Shown here: positions 7,471 to 16,572 of the stretch, one piece after another
Numbering within the stretch: the stretch's first letter is position 1
How the letters are laid out: the number at the start of each line of letters is the position of its first letter
From: CAYIHX01 sp964363305
GTDB lineage: Bacteria > Bdellovibrionota > UBA1018
Assembly (NCBI GenBank): GCA_964363305.1
Contig: CAYIHX010000038.1
Location: 1-37,172 of the forward strand
Direction: 5' to 3'
DNA: 37,172 nt
Position numbers and translations under genes: made by a program
The notes under the pieces: model-generated
The model's input: the letters and a program-made list of their open reading frames with translations, nothing else
Database searches by the model: none
What the model was told of the DNA's origin: nothing

Positions 7471-8178
7471 ATGCAGACCGAGGCGCTCTCCCCGTCCAAA
7501 ACGGTTCCTCTCATTCGTGCGGAGGGGATTCGTAAGTCTTTTTTTAAGGGAAAGACCGAGATTCCGGTCGTTCGGGGCGTTGATTTCACGATTCATTCGG
7601 GCGAGATGGTGGCGATCACCGGGGCGTCCGGCGTGGGCAAGAGCACGTTGCTTCACATCCTGGGAACGCTTGAAAAACCTACGGCTGGGCGCGTATTTTT
7701 TGGGTCTCAGAATCAGGATGTCTTTAAGTTCTCCGAGCGAGCCCTTTCACTTTTTCGGAATCGTGCGTTGGGTTTCATTTTTCAGTTTCATTATCTTTTG
7801 CCGGAGTTTTCGGCGCTCGAAAATGTGATGATGCCGGCTTTGATCGCGGGGCATGCCCGTGGGGCAGCTGAGAAGCAGGCAAAGGAGCTTCTCGATTTCG
7901 TGGGATTGGGGCACCGGATCACCCATCGTCCGGCAGAACTCAGCGGGGGCGAGCAGCAGCGAGTGTCGATCGCGCGTGCTGTCATTCTCCGTCCTCGTCT
8001 GCTGTTGGCGGATGAGGCGACGGGGAACCTGGATTCCTCGAACGGAGGAATGGTGATGGATTTGTTGACGAGGCTCAATCAGTCGACCGGAATTTCCATT
8101 TTGCTGGTGACCCATGATCGAGAGGTGGCCCGGCGAATGCACCGGACGTTGGTGATGAAAGACGGACTCTTCGTCTGA
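7471..8178 (+). CDS. lolD: lipoprotein-releasing ABC transporter ATPase LolD
   Basis: 235 aa. It is the ATP-hydrolysing subunit of the LolCDE complex, on the cytoplasmic face of the inner membrane. Walker A is GASGVGKST (51-59), the Q-loop lies in FIFQFHYLLPEFSALENV, the ABC signature is LSGGEQQRVSIARA, Walker B is LLLADEATGNLD and the switch His is in LLVTHD. The FQFHYLLPEF stretch and TGNLD are characteristic of the LolD/MacB group. The start is either ATG 7471 or an in-frame TTG at 7465; neither has a strong Shine-Dalgarno. It directly follows the permease gene, and 40 nt later comes bamA, linking lipoprotein export to outer-membrane assembly. Confidence 0.93.
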   Translation: MQTEALSPSKTVPLIRAEGIRKSFFKGKTEIPVVRGVDFTIHSGEMVAITGASGVGKSTLLHILGTLEKPTAGRVFFGSQNQDVFKFSERALSLFRNRALGFIFQFHYLLPEFSALENVMMPALIAGHARGAAEKQAKELLDFVGLGHRITHRPAELSGGEQQRVSIARAVILRPRLLLADEATGNLDSSNGGMVMDLLTRLNQSTGISILLVTHDREVARRMHRTLVMKDGLFV

Positions 8179-8218
8179 GATCATTGACGGCACTGGTAGG
8201 GCATTCTAGAACCAGGGG

Positions 8219-10543
8219 GTGACTCTCCGCCAATACCTGGGCACCGCCCTGATATCTCTCGCTGTTGCGTGCTTTGGGGCTTGCCCGCACGCTCGTGCGA
8301 ACTCTGCCTTCTACGGAAAAAAGGTGGTTTCAGTCGAGGTGGTTGGCTTGAAGCGCATCGAAAAGGATGCGGTCCTTGCGAAGATCGCTTCGAAGGTGGG
8401 CGAGGTGGTGACCCGGGAGTCGGCGCGCGCGGACATCCAGGCACTCTTCAATCTCGGATATTTTGACGATATCGAGGTGGCAGGTGAGGACGCTGGCAGC
8501 CAGGTGAAGCTGCTCTTCCGCGTGAAAGAGCGCCCGGTGGTTGCCAAGATCGAGTTTGACGGGAACGAGCGAATCGGCACGAGTGATCTCAAAGAAGTGA
8601 TCAAGGTGAAGGAATGGTCGATTTTCGATGTCAATAAGGTTCGAGAAGATACGGCGCTGATCCAGAAACATTATGAGGATAAGGGCTTTTACCTGGCGAA
8701 GGTGAGCTACTCCGTTGAGTACCTCAAAGACGACGAAGTCTCTCTGACGTATCGGGTCAACGACTACGACAAGGTCACTATCAAGAAGATTACTTTCCTG
8801 AATAACAAGGTGTTCTCGGACGAGCAGCTGAAGGCAGTGCTCGGTGAGACTCGTGAGGGCGGGGCATTCTCTTTTTTGACCGGGGCCGGAAGTTTCAAGG
8901 ATGCCGCCTTCAAGACGGATCTTCAGCGACTGACGTACTGGTATCTTGAGCATGGATACGTCAAATTTCAGTTCACTGACCCCGTCGTGACGGTAAGCCA
9001 AGACAAGAAGTATCTGTTCATCACGATCTATGTTTCAGAGGGTGAACAGTATTCGATGGGCAAGATGGACTTCGGGGGCGATTTGCTCTTTTCGAAGGAA
9101 GAGCTGTTTTCGGAGCTCTCGCTTCGTCCCGGGGATACGTTTGCGATCACGAAGCGAAATCTCGATATTCAGCGGCTCACCGAGAAGTACCAGGATCTCG
9201 GCTACGCGTTCACCAACGTGATTCCCAAGATGAACGTGCGCGATGACGTTCGCCTGGTGGATATCGAGTACGCTTTCGAGAAGGGAAGTTTAGTTTATTT
9301 CGGGGAGATCAATTTTCTAGGGAATACAAAAACCCTGGACAAGGTGATTCGCCGAGAGCTGAAGGTGATGGAAGGTGAGCTCTACAGTGGGTCGCGCCTG
9401 CGGGAATCGAAAGAAAATGTAGAGCGCCTCGGTTATTTCGCGCCGGGGGAGCTGATTTTCAATACCGCATCTCCTGCGGGAAAGCCGGATGTCGTGGATT
9501 TGGAAATCACGGTGAAGGAGCGTTCGACCGGAACCATTACCTTGGGAGCGGGCTTCGGTAGCGTGAACGGGTTCTTCTTCACCACCCAGATCTCGGAGAT
9601 TAATCTTTTTGGTCGAGGCCAGACCGTGAGTCTCATGATGCAATTGGCGGCCTCGAGCTCGGCGAAGAGCTTTAATCTGAGTTTCACCGATCCCTATAGT
9701 TTTGATACCCGATGGACGGCCGGTGGTGACCTTTTCTATGTTTTGCTGCCGATCTATCAGAAGTACGATACCCGCAAGTTGGGCACGAATCTCCGTTTGG
9801 GACGGCCGGTTTTTGAGTATGCGAATCTTTTCCTGACTTATAAGTTGGAGAGTTTGAAAATCGAGGGAGCGGTGGACACCACGGTGATCGACCCGGGCGA
9901 CGTGGCGGCGGACGATGGAGTCCTCTCGTCCATGGTCTTTTCCTTTATCCGGGATAAAAGGAATAATCGCTTCGAGACGACCGGGGGTAATTTTCAGAGT
10001 GCTTCGCTGGAGCTGGCTGGCGTCGGTGGCGAAAAGCGATTCCTGAAATGGGTGGTGAACAATCGGTATTACAAGCGCCTCTTCGGCGATTTTGTCTTCC
10101 GAAACAGTATTGAACTTGGACAGATGGCAGCCTTAGGTGGGGAGCGCACCCCGCCGTCCGAGCGCTTTTTTCTCGGCGGTCCCAATAATATGCGTGGCTT
10201 TCAGGCTTTTGGCGTCGGGCCGTACCGGATGCGTCCAGCAAGCAAGGACGATGCGAGGTTGGTGCGTGAGCCCATCGGTGCGGAGATCGAGATGTTCGGT
10301 CTATTTGAGGTCGAACATCCGATTATCAAGGAAGCCGGAATCAAGGGCGTTGCGTTCTTTGATGTCGGGAATGGCTTTCGTGGTTGGCCGGTTGACCAGT
10401 TTGAGCTGCGTACCTGCCTCGGAATGGGTATTCGCTGGTTCTCTCCCATTGGCCCGCTGCGTTTCGAGTGGGGGTTTCCCCTGGTCCGGAAGCCGGGCGA
10501 GGATCCCAGTCAGTTCCAGTTCTTCATTGGCCCTCCGTTCTAA
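8219..10543 (+). CDS. bamA: outer membrane protein assembly factor BamA
   Basis: 774 aa. It is the central Bam-complex subunit that folds beta-barrel proteins into the outer membrane. A signal peptide (about 1-28, ending HARA) is followed by five POTRA repeats (about 33-440), recognisable by the recurring 'D-I-x-x-L-x-x-G-Y' and 'Y-x-x-x-G-Y/F' motifs (FNLGYFDDIEV, HYEDKGFYLAKV, EHGYVKFQF, YQDLGYAFTNV). A C-terminal 16-strand barrel begins around GTITLGAGFGSVNG. The VRGF/I-type motif of the Omp85 family appears as NNMRGFQAFGVGP. The protein ends in FIGPPF, and the terminal Phe is the barrel-recognition signal. The start is GTG 8219 with a GGGGG-rich ribosome-binding site immediately upstream. 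Downstream are skp and the lpx genes in the classical order. Confidence 0.95.
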   Translation: MTLRQYLGTALISLAVACFGACPHARANSAFYGKKVVSVEVVGLKRIEKDAVLAKIASKVGEVVTRESARADIQALFNLGYFDDIEVAGEDAGSQVKLLFRVKERPVVAKIEFDGNERIGTSDLKEVIKVKEWSIFDVNKVREDTALIQKHYEDKGFYLAKVSYSVEYLKDDEVSLTYRVNDYDKVTIKKITFLNNKVFSDEQLKAVLGETREGGAFSFLTGAGSFKDAAFKTDLQRLTYWYLEHGYVKFQFTDPVVTVSQDKKYLFITIYVSEGEQYSMGKMDFGGDLLFSKEELFSELSLRPGDTFAITKRNLDIQRLTEKYQDLGYAFTNVIPKMNVRDDVRLVDIEYAFEKGSLVYFGEINFLGNTKTLDKVIRRELKVMEGELYSGSRLRESKENVERLGYFAPGELIFNTASPAGKPDVVDLEITVKERSTGTITLGAGFGSVNGFFFTTQISEINLFGRGQTVSLMMQLAASSSAKSFNLSFTDPYSFDTRWTAGGDLFYVLLPIYQKYDTRKLGTNLRLGRPVFEYANLFLTYKLESLKIEGAVDTTVIDPGDVAADDGVLSSMVFSFIRDKRNNRFETTGGNFQSASLELAGVGGEKRFLKWVVNNRYYKRLFGDFVFRNSIELGQMAALGGERTPPSERFFLGGPNNMRGFQAFGVGPYRMRPASKDDARLVREPIGAEIEMFGLFEVEHPIIKEAGIKGVAFFDVGNGFRGWPVDQFELRTCLGMGIRWFSPIGPLRFEWGFPLVRKPGEDPSQFQFFIGPPF

Positions 10544-10573
10544 TTGAATTTGCCTCGTGCTTATGGTCTTTTC

Positions 10574-11113
10574 ATGGGTATGAACGTTCAAAATTTTGGA
10601 ATAGTGACAGTGGTGTTGTCGGCTCTCTTGTCGTCGGTTTTTGTTCAAGCGTCGGCCGAAGATATCAAGATTGGTATCGTGGACATGCAGAAAGCGTTGC
10701 AGTCGGTTGATGCAGGCAGGAAGGCGAAGTCAAAGCTCGAAACGGAGTTTAACGCGAAAAAGAAAGACCTCCAGACAGAGGAAGCTCAGATCAAGAAACT
10801 CGGGGAAGAGTTCAAGAAGAAGGCCTTGGTTTTGAATGACGACGCTCGCGCCAAGAAGCAAGCGGAGCTGCAAGAGCGGTTCATGAAATTTCAGGAAATG
10901 ACCCAGCGGGCGCAGGCCGAGATTCAGCAGAAGGAACAAGAGCTGACCGGGCCCTTGATCGTTAGTCTTCGAACCATCATTGCCGAGGTGGCGAAGAAGA
11001 AGGGAATGAGCGTCGTTCTTGAAAAGAACGAGAATACGGTTCTTTTCTCGCTGGAAAAAGATGAGCTGACCGACGAGGTCATTCAGATTTTCAATAAGCA
11101 GAATAAGAGTTGA
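10574..11113 (+). CDS. skp: periplasmic chaperone Skp/OmpH
   Basis: 179 aa. It holds unfolded outer-membrane proteins in the periplasm and delivers them to BamA, encoded just upstream. The N-terminus is a signal peptide (cleavage likely after VQASA). The mature protein opens with a short strand (IKIGIVDMQKAL), then a long charged, Lys/Glu/Gln-rich coiled coil (about residues 50-130) that forms the tentacles. It closes with GPLIVSLRTIIAEVAKKKG and VLFSL, the family's trimerisation body. I prefer ATG 10574 (or ATG 10580), because TTG 10544 directly after the bamA stop would add ten residues before the signal peptide. The stop overlaps lpxD in TGATG (11111-11115). Confidence 0.92.
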   Translation: MGMNVQNFGIVTVVLSALLSSVFVQASAEDIKIGIVDMQKALQSVDAGRKAKSKLETEFNAKKKDLQTEEAQIKKLGEEFKKKALVLNDDARAKKQAELQERFMKFQEMTQRAQAEIQQKEQELTGPLIVSLRTIIAEVAKKKGMSVVLEKNENTVLFSLEKDELTDEVIQIFNKQNKS

Positions 11114-12183
11114 TGTCGGTCTCGGTTGAACAGATTCTCCAATGGACAGGCGGGCGAGTCGTCAATGACATTGCCCACCTGGGTTCAATTCGAGTCGAGC
11201 GCCCTGCGCAGCTGTCAGGTTCGCGGGAGTTGGATATTTCGTTTTTCTTTTCCAGGGATTTTGAGCATCAGCTCGCCAACGCGAATCCGGGGATCTTGAT
11301 TACCGGTGAGCCGTTCGTGAAAGCGCTCGAAAAAGCGGGCCTTCCGCTCTGGAAAAAAACAGCGGTGCTGGCATGCGCGGACCCTTACCTTGCCATGGCT
11401 CGAGTTTCTGAGAAATTCGCAGCCTTGGTTTCGGTCGCCCACCTTCCCGGAGTGAGGGAAGGACGGCGGCCTTCCTTTTTTGGAAAGGTATCCGCCGCCG
11501 CCGAGATCCATGAGTCGGCGAGGTTAGGAAAAGACCTGTCAATCGGGGCGGGAGTGGTGATCGAGGAAGGCGCGAAGGTCGGGGATCGTGTGGTGCTCTA
11601 TCCGGGCGTTTTCGTCGGGCCTCAGGTTTCGATTGGCGACGATACGGTGATCTTCCCGAACACGGCGATCTACGAACAGACGCAGATCGGGCGGCGAACC
11701 AGAATTCACGCCGGCTGTGTGATCGGTGCGGATGGGTTCGGGTATGCGCCTGTTCGGGAGGGCGCGGCGGTGGTGGGGCATCAGAAGATCTATCATTTTG
11801 GCCGAGTCGTGATCGGTGATGACGTGGAAATTGGCGCATTGACCGCGATAGATCGGGGCACTTTCGGAGATACGGTGATCGAGAAGGGTGCGAAGATCGA
11901 TAACCTTTGCCAGCTTGGGCATAACACTCGGATCGAAGAGGGTGCGGTTGTTTGTGGCGGAAATAGCTTGGCCGGCGGCGCGAGCGTCGGAAAATTTGCT
12001 CTGGTTCTTGGGATCAGTGGTCTTGCGAATCGGGTGCATGTGGGAGCGGGCGCCACGGTGGCGGCGATGACCCTCGTGTCGAAGGACGTTCCCTCTGGGA
12101 CGACCGTAGCCGGGAACCCGCAGCGGGAGCATCGGCAATATTTGAGAATCCATGCGATGTTGAATCGCATGCTCAAGAAGTAA
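11113..12183 (+). CDS. lpxD: UDP-3-O-(3-hydroxyacyl)glucosamine N-acyltransferase
   Basis: 356 aa, usual length. It adds the second 3-hydroxyacyl chain (from acyl-ACP) to UDP-3-O-acyl-glucosamine, the third step of lipid A synthesis, in the cytoplasm. An N-terminal uridine-binding domain (about 1-110, with the conserved ISFFFSRDF) is followed by left-handed beta-helix hexapeptide repeats (about 120-325) and a C-terminal helix (HRQYLRIHAMLNRMLKK). The catalytic His is His270 in CQLGHN. GADGFGYAP is the LpxD-specific block. The start is ATG 11113, overlapping the skp stop by one base, with AAGAG just upstream. fabZ follows after 11 nt. There are no deviations from the family. Confidence 0.95.
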   Translation: MSVSVEQILQWTGGRVVNDIAHLGSIRVERPAQLSGSRELDISFFFSRDFEHQLANANPGILITGEPFVKALEKAGLPLWKKTAVLACADPYLAMARVSEKFAALVSVAHLPGVREGRRPSFFGKVSAAAEIHESARLGKDLSIGAGVVIEEGAKVGDRVVLYPGVFVGPQVSIGDDTVIFPNTAIYEQTQIGRRTRIHAGCVIGADGFGYAPVREGAAVVGHQKIYHFGRVVIGDDVEIGALTAIDRGTFGDTVIEKGAKIDNLCQLGHNTRIEEGAVVCGGNSLAGGASVGKFALVLGISGLANRVHVGAGATVAAMTLVSKDVPSGTTVAGNPQREHRQYLRIHAMLNRMLKK

Positions 12184-12194
12184 GGGGTTTGGAA

Positions 12195-12713
12195 GTGCCT
12201 GAAAACAGCTATCGACTCAACATTGAACAGATTCAGAGATTTATCCCTCATCGACAGCCTTTTCTTCTCATCGATCGAATTCTTGAAATCGAGCCGAAGG
12301 GGAATATCGCGGAGCTGAACGCAGGTGTGGACAAGGTCGGGACGCGAGTGGTGGCGTTGAAAAATGTCACTTTCAATGAGCCCTATTTTCAGGGGCACTT
12401 TCCCGGCTTCGCGATCGTGCCCGGGGTTTTGCTGATCGAGATGATGGCGCAAGCCGCGAGTTTTTCTGTTTATCCCTACGCAGCCGGCGATTTGGATCAT
12501 GTGACCAAAAGGTTTCAGTGCATTTTGGTGGGCGTCGATGAGGCTCGCTTTCGGAAGCCGGTCGTCCCGGGAGATACCTTGCGGATCGAGTCGGTCGTTG
12601 AGAAATGTCGAGCGGGAATTTGGGGCTTTCGGGTAGTCATCACGGTCGAGGGACAGAAGGTGGCTGAGGCGAATATTTTGGCGAATCTGATTCTCAAGGG
12701 GGATGTGAAATGA
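12195..12713 (+). CDS. fabZ: 3-hydroxyacyl-[acyl-carrier-protein] dehydratase FabZ
   Basis: 172 aa, hot-dog fold. It dehydrates 3-hydroxyacyl-ACP in fatty acid elongation and so competes with LpxA/LpxD for the same substrate, which explains its place between them. IPHRQPFLLIDRI is the N-terminal signature. The active-site His68 is in GHFPGFAIVPGVLLIE and Glu82 at its end, followed by MMAQAAS. GTG 12195 is chosen because TAAGGGG (12181-12187) ends 7 nt before it, while the in-frame TTG 12189 is too close. The protein carries a slightly long C-terminal part (RIESVVEKCRAGIWGFR). The stop overlaps lpxA in ATGA (12710-12713), giving translational coupling. Confidence 0.94.
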   Translation: MPENSYRLNIEQIQRFIPHRQPFLLIDRILEIEPKGNIAELNAGVDKVGTRVVALKNVTFNEPYFQGHFPGFAIVPGVLLIEMMAQAASFSVYPYAAGDLDHVTKRFQCILVGVDEARFRKPVVPGDTLRIESVVEKCRAGIWGFRVVITVEGQKVAEANILANLILKGDVK

Positions 12714-13483
12714 TTCACCCGTCGTCGATCATTGCGAAGGGGGCAGAGCTGGACGTGGGGGTTGAGGTCGGCCCTTGGTGCACGATCGGGCCTGGCGTAA
12801 AAATTGGCAAAGGCACTCGGCTGTTCAGCCACGTGGTAGTCGATGGTGACACAACGATTGGCGCGGACAACCAGATCTTTCCGTTCACGGTATTGGGCGG
12901 AATACCTCAAGACCTGAAATACAATGGCGAACGTACGCGGGTCGAGATGGGTGATCGCAACAGCATTCGGGAAGGGGTCACGATCAACCTCGGGACTCTC
13001 GGCGGCGGTGGGGTGACCCGCGTGGGGAACGACAATTTGATCATGTCCTATACTCATTTGGGGCACGATTGCATGGTGAAGAACCATTGTGTGATTGCCA
13101 GTGGGACTGCGCTCGCAGGCCATGTGACGGTGGAAGATTATGCGATCTTAGGGGGTCAGACCGGCGTGGTGCAGTTTGTTCGCATCGGGGCGCACTCTTA
13201 TGTCGGTGGGCAGTCAGGAATTGAGAAGGATGTCCCGCCGTTTAGTATTGTGGTGGGGCAGCGACCTCCTCATGTCAAGGGCGCGAATATCGTGGGTCTG
13301 CGCCGAAGGGGCTTCTCGGCTGAAACGATTCAAAAGATCAATGAGTCGATCAAGTTGTGGATGCGTTCGGACGTACAGAAAGAACAGTGCTTGCTGGAGA
13401 TCGAGTCTCAGTACGGCGAGATGCCGGAGGTTCGGCAGTTAGTCGAGTTTATCCGGGTCGGTAAAGTGGGCATGACTCGGTGA
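12710..13483 (+). CDS. lpxA: acyl-[ACP]-UDP-N-acetylglucosamine O-acyltransferase
   Basis: 257 aa, typical. It catalyses the first step of lipid A synthesis: transfer of a 3-hydroxyacyl chain from ACP to the 3-OH of UDP-GlcNAc. The N-terminal two thirds is a left-handed beta-helix of hexapeptide repeats opening with IHPSSIIAKGAELD. The catalytic His119 is in THLGHDCMV. FTVLGGIPQDLKYNGE is the family's conserved loop. The C-terminal helical domain contains NIVGLRRRGFSAETI. It overlaps fabZ (ATGA) and lpxB (GTGA at 13480-13483). The loop TLGGGGVTRVGNDN is a little Gly-rich but keeps length. Confidence 0.95.
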   Translation: MIHPSSIIAKGAELDVGVEVGPWCTIGPGVKIGKGTRLFSHVVVDGDTTIGADNQIFPFTVLGGIPQDLKYNGERTRVEMGDRNSIREGVTINLGTLGGGGVTRVGNDNLIMSYTHLGHDCMVKNHCVIASGTALAGHVTVEDYAILGGQTGVVQFVRIGAHSYVGGQSGIEKDVPPFSIVVGQRPPHVKGANIVGLRRRGFSAETIQKINESIKLWMRSDVQKEQCLLEIESQYGEMPEVRQLVEFIRVGKVGMTR

Positions 13484-14694
13484 AGCTTCTGGTCTCGGCC
13501 GCGGAAGCGTCGTCGGACGCTCACGGGGCAAGCCTAGTGATCGCTCTTCGCGCGCTTTTGTCGGAGAGGGGAGAGAAGCTCGAGGTGATCGGCGTGGGCG
13601 GGCCTCTTCTGAGGGCGACGGGGCAGCGCCAATTTTTCCATGCGAGAGACCTTCTTTCCATGGGTTTCACTGAGGTGCTGGCGCGACTACCGAAGATTTT
13701 TCGAGCTTTGAGGGTGGTGACCGCCACAGCTCAGGTAGAAAAGCCAGATGTGGCCGTTCTGATCGACTATCCAGATTTTCATCTTCGACTTGCGAAGAGG
13801 CTGAAAGGTTTGGGAATCTCGACGGTGAATTTTATTCCTCCTAAGATATGGCTCTGGCGCAGGCATCGCATCAAAAAAATGCGCGCGGTTTATGATCGAG
13901 TTTTATGCATTCTTCCTTTTGAGGAAGCGTTCTACGCGGAGAATTCGATGTCAGCGCTCTATGTGGGGAATCCGTTGGTGGATCAACTTCCCTTGAAGCT
14001 TTCACAAGAACAGGCGAGGAGAGAACTCGGCCTCCCGGTGACTGGCGCCAAGGTGGTTGCGCTGTTTTTAGGAAGTCGTCCCCATGAGCTTGCGATGCAC
14101 ATTACGCCGATGTCACGGGCGGTGCTTCGGGTAGCGCGGGAGCGACAGGTGAGAACCATCGCGTTGGTGCCGTTGGCCACGCCGGAGCAGCGCAGCTGGG
14201 TGGAGAGAGAACTTGCGCCGCTCGCCCATAGCGAAGTCGAATTTCGTTTTTATGAGGGCGAGTCCGCGCGTTGCCTGGTCGCGGCGGAGGCCGGGCTTGT
14301 GAAGTCGGGGACCTCGACGTTGGAGGCGGGCATGCTGGGATTGCCTCATGTCGTGGTCTACAAAACGAGTCGCAGTACCGCGTGGATATTCAAGTATTTG
14401 ATGAAGTATCTCGGGCCGGTGGGTTTGGTGAACCTCGTGGGAGGATGGAGACCGGGTGATTCCTGGGAGCCGGCGACTCGAAGGAGAATCGTTCCCGAAA
14501 TTCTGACGAGCGAAGTGACGGTTGAGCGATTGGCGCAAGAGTTGGATCGCTTGCTGTTCGATGCTGAGTATATCGCGAAGATGAAGAGTGCTTTTCAGGA
14601 GATGCGAGGCAGGGTGCTCGGCGATGGATCGAGCCCCAGTCTGAAGGCTGCGAGGGAGATTCTTCGCCTGTATGACGAAAAGAGGACGTCGTGA
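13480..14694 (+). CDS. lpxB: lipid-A-disaccharide synthase
   Basis: 404 aa. This GT19 glycosyltransferase joins UDP-diacylglucosamine and lipid X to give the beta-1,6 disaccharide, peripherally on the inner membrane. Family blocks are present: the N-terminal SAAEASSDAHGA (the usual 'SAGE-S-D' glycine-rich loop, with Ala replacing Gly), DYPDFHLRLAK, FIPPKIWLWRRHR, YVGNPLVDQLP, LFLGSRPHEL, GLVKSGTSTLEAG and VVVYKTS. GTG 13480 overlaps the lpxA stop; the stop overlaps lpxK (GTGA 14691-14694). The C-terminal region around GLVNLVGGWRPGDSW is a little diverged from the usual 'P-N-L' pattern. LpxH/LpxI, which supplies lipid X, is not in this window. Confidence 0.94.
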   Translation: MKLLVSAAEASSDAHGASLVIALRALLSERGEKLEVIGVGGPLLRATGQRQFFHARDLLSMGFTEVLARLPKIFRALRVVTATAQVEKPDVAVLIDYPDFHLRLAKRLKGLGISTVNFIPPKIWLWRRHRIKKMRAVYDRVLCILPFEEAFYAENSMSALYVGNPLVDQLPLKLSQEQARRELGLPVTGAKVVALFLGSRPHELAMHITPMSRAVLRVARERQVRTIALVPLATPEQRSWVERELAPLAHSEVEFRFYEGESARCLVAAEAGLVKSGTSTLEAGMLGLPHVVVYKTSRSTAWIFKYLMKYLGPVGLVNLVGGWRPGDSWEPATRRRIVPEILTSEVTVERLAQELDRLLFDAEYIAKMKSAFQEMRGRVLGDGSSPSLKAAREILRLYDEKRTS

Positions 14695-15623
14695 TTTTGA
14701 CCCGTTTGACCTCTGATCTCTGGTCGACGGTGAATGGCTTGATGCGAACGGTTTACGACGTGGGCTGGTTCAAACGTTCGAAATTGCCCTGTCGGGTGAT
14801 CAGCGTCGGAAATTTGCAGGCGGGGGGAAGCGGGAAGACTCCGCTCGTCGCGCATTTAGCTCGGGAAGCGGTGGTAAGGGGCGGGAGTGTTTGCATCCTG
14901 ACCCGTGGCTACGGGGGCGAGTGGTCGCGCAAGTCAATCGGCGGAGTGATCGCGCCCGGTGCTGAGAGGGTAAATCCGGTTCTTTCGGGTGATGAGGCAG
15001 CATTGCTTCATCTGCTGGTGCCCGAGGCTTGGATCGGGGTCGGGGCGGATCGCATGGGGGCCTATTTTGCGGTCGAGAAGCGGGTCGGATCTCGGCTGGG
15101 TCTCGTGATTCTGGATGATGGCTTTCAGCAGTTCGGGCTAGATCGTGACGTCGATATTCTCGCGGTGACGTCGAGTTCTCGCGCTCGGCGCCTCTATCGA
15201 GACTTTGACAGTTGGGTTGCTCGGGCCTCTCTCGTCGTCTGGACTAAAGGGGAGAGACCGGCGCTTCTCGATCAAGCCCGTCTGAGCTGTCATGTTCGGT
15301 TGGCTCACCGCCCGCCTCAGCTTGCGACGGATTATTGGCTCGTCACTGGAGTAGGGGATCCCGGTCATGTTCGCGAATCCTTGACGGAGGCCGGCTATTC
15401 AATCGTTCGTCATATTTCGGGGAGGGATCATGTCCGTTATTCGTTGGATCAGCTCAAGAGCTGGGCTACGGCGGCTTCCGCGGCGGGAACTCGGTTGCTG
15501 ACGACCGGCAAAGACTGGGTCAAATGGGAGGCCTTGGGGTTTACGCAAGGGGAGTGGGTTGAGCCCACCGTGGAGTGGATCGAGGGACGAGAGGCCTGGG
15601 AGAAAGCTCTGTGGGAACTTTGA
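14691..15623 (+). CDS. lpxK: tetraacyldisaccharide 4'-kinase
   Basis: 310 aa. It phosphorylates the 4' position of the lipid A disaccharide using ATP, on the cytoplasmic side of the inner membrane. The P-loop lies in ISVGNLQAGGSGKTPLVAHL (GGSGKT 45-50). ILTRGYGG and LSGDEAALL are the LpxK signatures. VILDDGFQQFGLDRDVDIL is the Walker-B-like region with the DDGFQ motif. The C-terminal KDWVKW matches the conserved 'T-x-KD-x-V-K' block. The N-terminus lacks the longer membrane helix of E. coli LpxK but keeps the amphipathic start. GTG 14691 overlaps the lpxB stop. The stop overlaps the acyltransferase gene in TGATG (15621-15625). Confidence 0.94.
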   Translation: MILTRLTSDLWSTVNGLMRTVYDVGWFKRSKLPCRVISVGNLQAGGSGKTPLVAHLAREAVVRGGSVCILTRGYGGEWSRKSIGGVIAPGAERVNPVLSGDEAALLHLLVPEAWIGVGADRMGAYFAVEKRVGSRLGLVILDDGFQQFGLDRDVDILAVTSSSRARRLYRDFDSWVARASLVVWTKGERPALLDQARLSCHVRLAHRPPQLATDYWLVTGVGDPGHVRESLTEAGYSIVRHISGRDHVRYSLDQLKSWATAASAAGTRLLTTGKDWVKWEALGFTQGEWVEPTVEWIEGREAWEKALWEL

Positions 15624-16543
15624 TGAGAATCGTTTTGGGCTTAGTCGGGCTCTTCTACTCCTCTCTTCCGAGTAGTTTTCGCGGCTTGGTGGCGTCGTTG
15701 CTCGGGGCATTGCTCCTCTTTCTGGCTCCACGGAGACCGGTCGTTCGCGAAAATCTCAAGATCGCTTTTCCCGGTGAGACTCATGAAGCTGTGCGTTTTC
15801 GTTCACACCTGGAGCGCGCGGCTTATCGGCACTTGGTTTCGTTGGCGCTCGAGATCTCGATGTTGTTTGGCCCCCGCGGCCTTCTTTTTCGTTGGGTCAA
15901 GCGGCATGAAAAGGTTCAGGGTTTCGAAAATTGGGAGGCGGCCCAGGCCCTTGGCAAGGGGGTCTTGTTTCTCTCGAGCCACGTCGGGAACTGGGAGGTC
16001 ATGGCCGCCATTGGTGGGACTCATCAGATCGATCTGATGCTCGTGACGAAGAGGCTCAAGCCGGATTGGTTTCATCGGGGCATGGAGCGTGGCCGACGGG
16101 GTTGTGGGGTCAAGGGAACCTATGAGCCCCGCACGTTTCGTGACGTGTTGGGACACCTGAAAGCTCGGGGTACGGTCGGCGTGGTACTCGATCAGTACGC
16201 CGGGCCGCCGGTGGGTGTGCGAGTGCCCCTTTTTGGCGTGCCAGTGGGTACCCACACGGTTCTAGCCGTTCTCGCCAAACGGACCGGTGCGCCGGTGGTG
16301 CCGGTTTTGAACTATCGACTCCCGGACGGGCAACATTTGGTGCGCGTCGAGCCATCGCTGCCTTGGATTTCGCACGAGAATCCGCAGGAAGAGATCGCCT
16401 TGAATACGGCCCAGTACGTTCAAGTCATTGAGCGTCATGTGCGGGAATGCCCCGAACAATGGCTTTGGACGCACCGACGGTTCAAAGGAGACCGTTCCCC
16501 TTTGAGGGCGGAAGAGTGGCGGCAGGGCCGAGCCAGAAAATAG
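15623..16543 (+). CDS. late lipid A acyltransferase (LpxL/HtrB family)
   Basis: 306 aa. LpxL/LpxM-type enzymes transfer a secondary acyl chain from acyl-ACP to lipid A or its Kdo-bearing precursor, at the inner membrane. An N-terminal hydrophobic segment (about 4-36) anchors it. RENLKIAFPG is the first family block. The catalytic H-x4-E is His120-V-G-N-W-Glu125 within LSSHVGNWE. GVVLDQYAGPPVGVRVPLFG (about 190-209) is the conserved acceptor region. VPVLNYRLPDG follows, and WLWTHRRFK is the C-terminal block. Start ATG 15623 overlaps the lpxK stop, which excludes the longer frame. LpxL and LpxM cannot be distinguished from the sequence alone. Confidence 0.9.
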   Translation: MRIVLGLVGLFYSSLPSSFRGLVASLLGALLLFLAPRRPVVRENLKIAFPGETHEAVRFRSHLERAAYRHLVSLALEISMLFGPRGLLFRWVKRHEKVQGFENWEAAQALGKGVLFLSSHVGNWEVMAAIGGTHQIDLMLVTKRLKPDWFHRGMERGRRGCGVKGTYEPRTFRDVLGHLKARGTVGVVLDQYAGPPVGVRVPLFGVPVGTHTVLAVLAKRTGAPVVPVLNYRLPDGQHLVRVEPSLPWISHENPQEEIALNTAQYVQVIERHVRECPEQWLWTHRRFKGDRSPLRAEEWRQGRARK

Positions 16544-16572
16544 ACAAGTCAGGATTGAACTCGTAGACTGGG

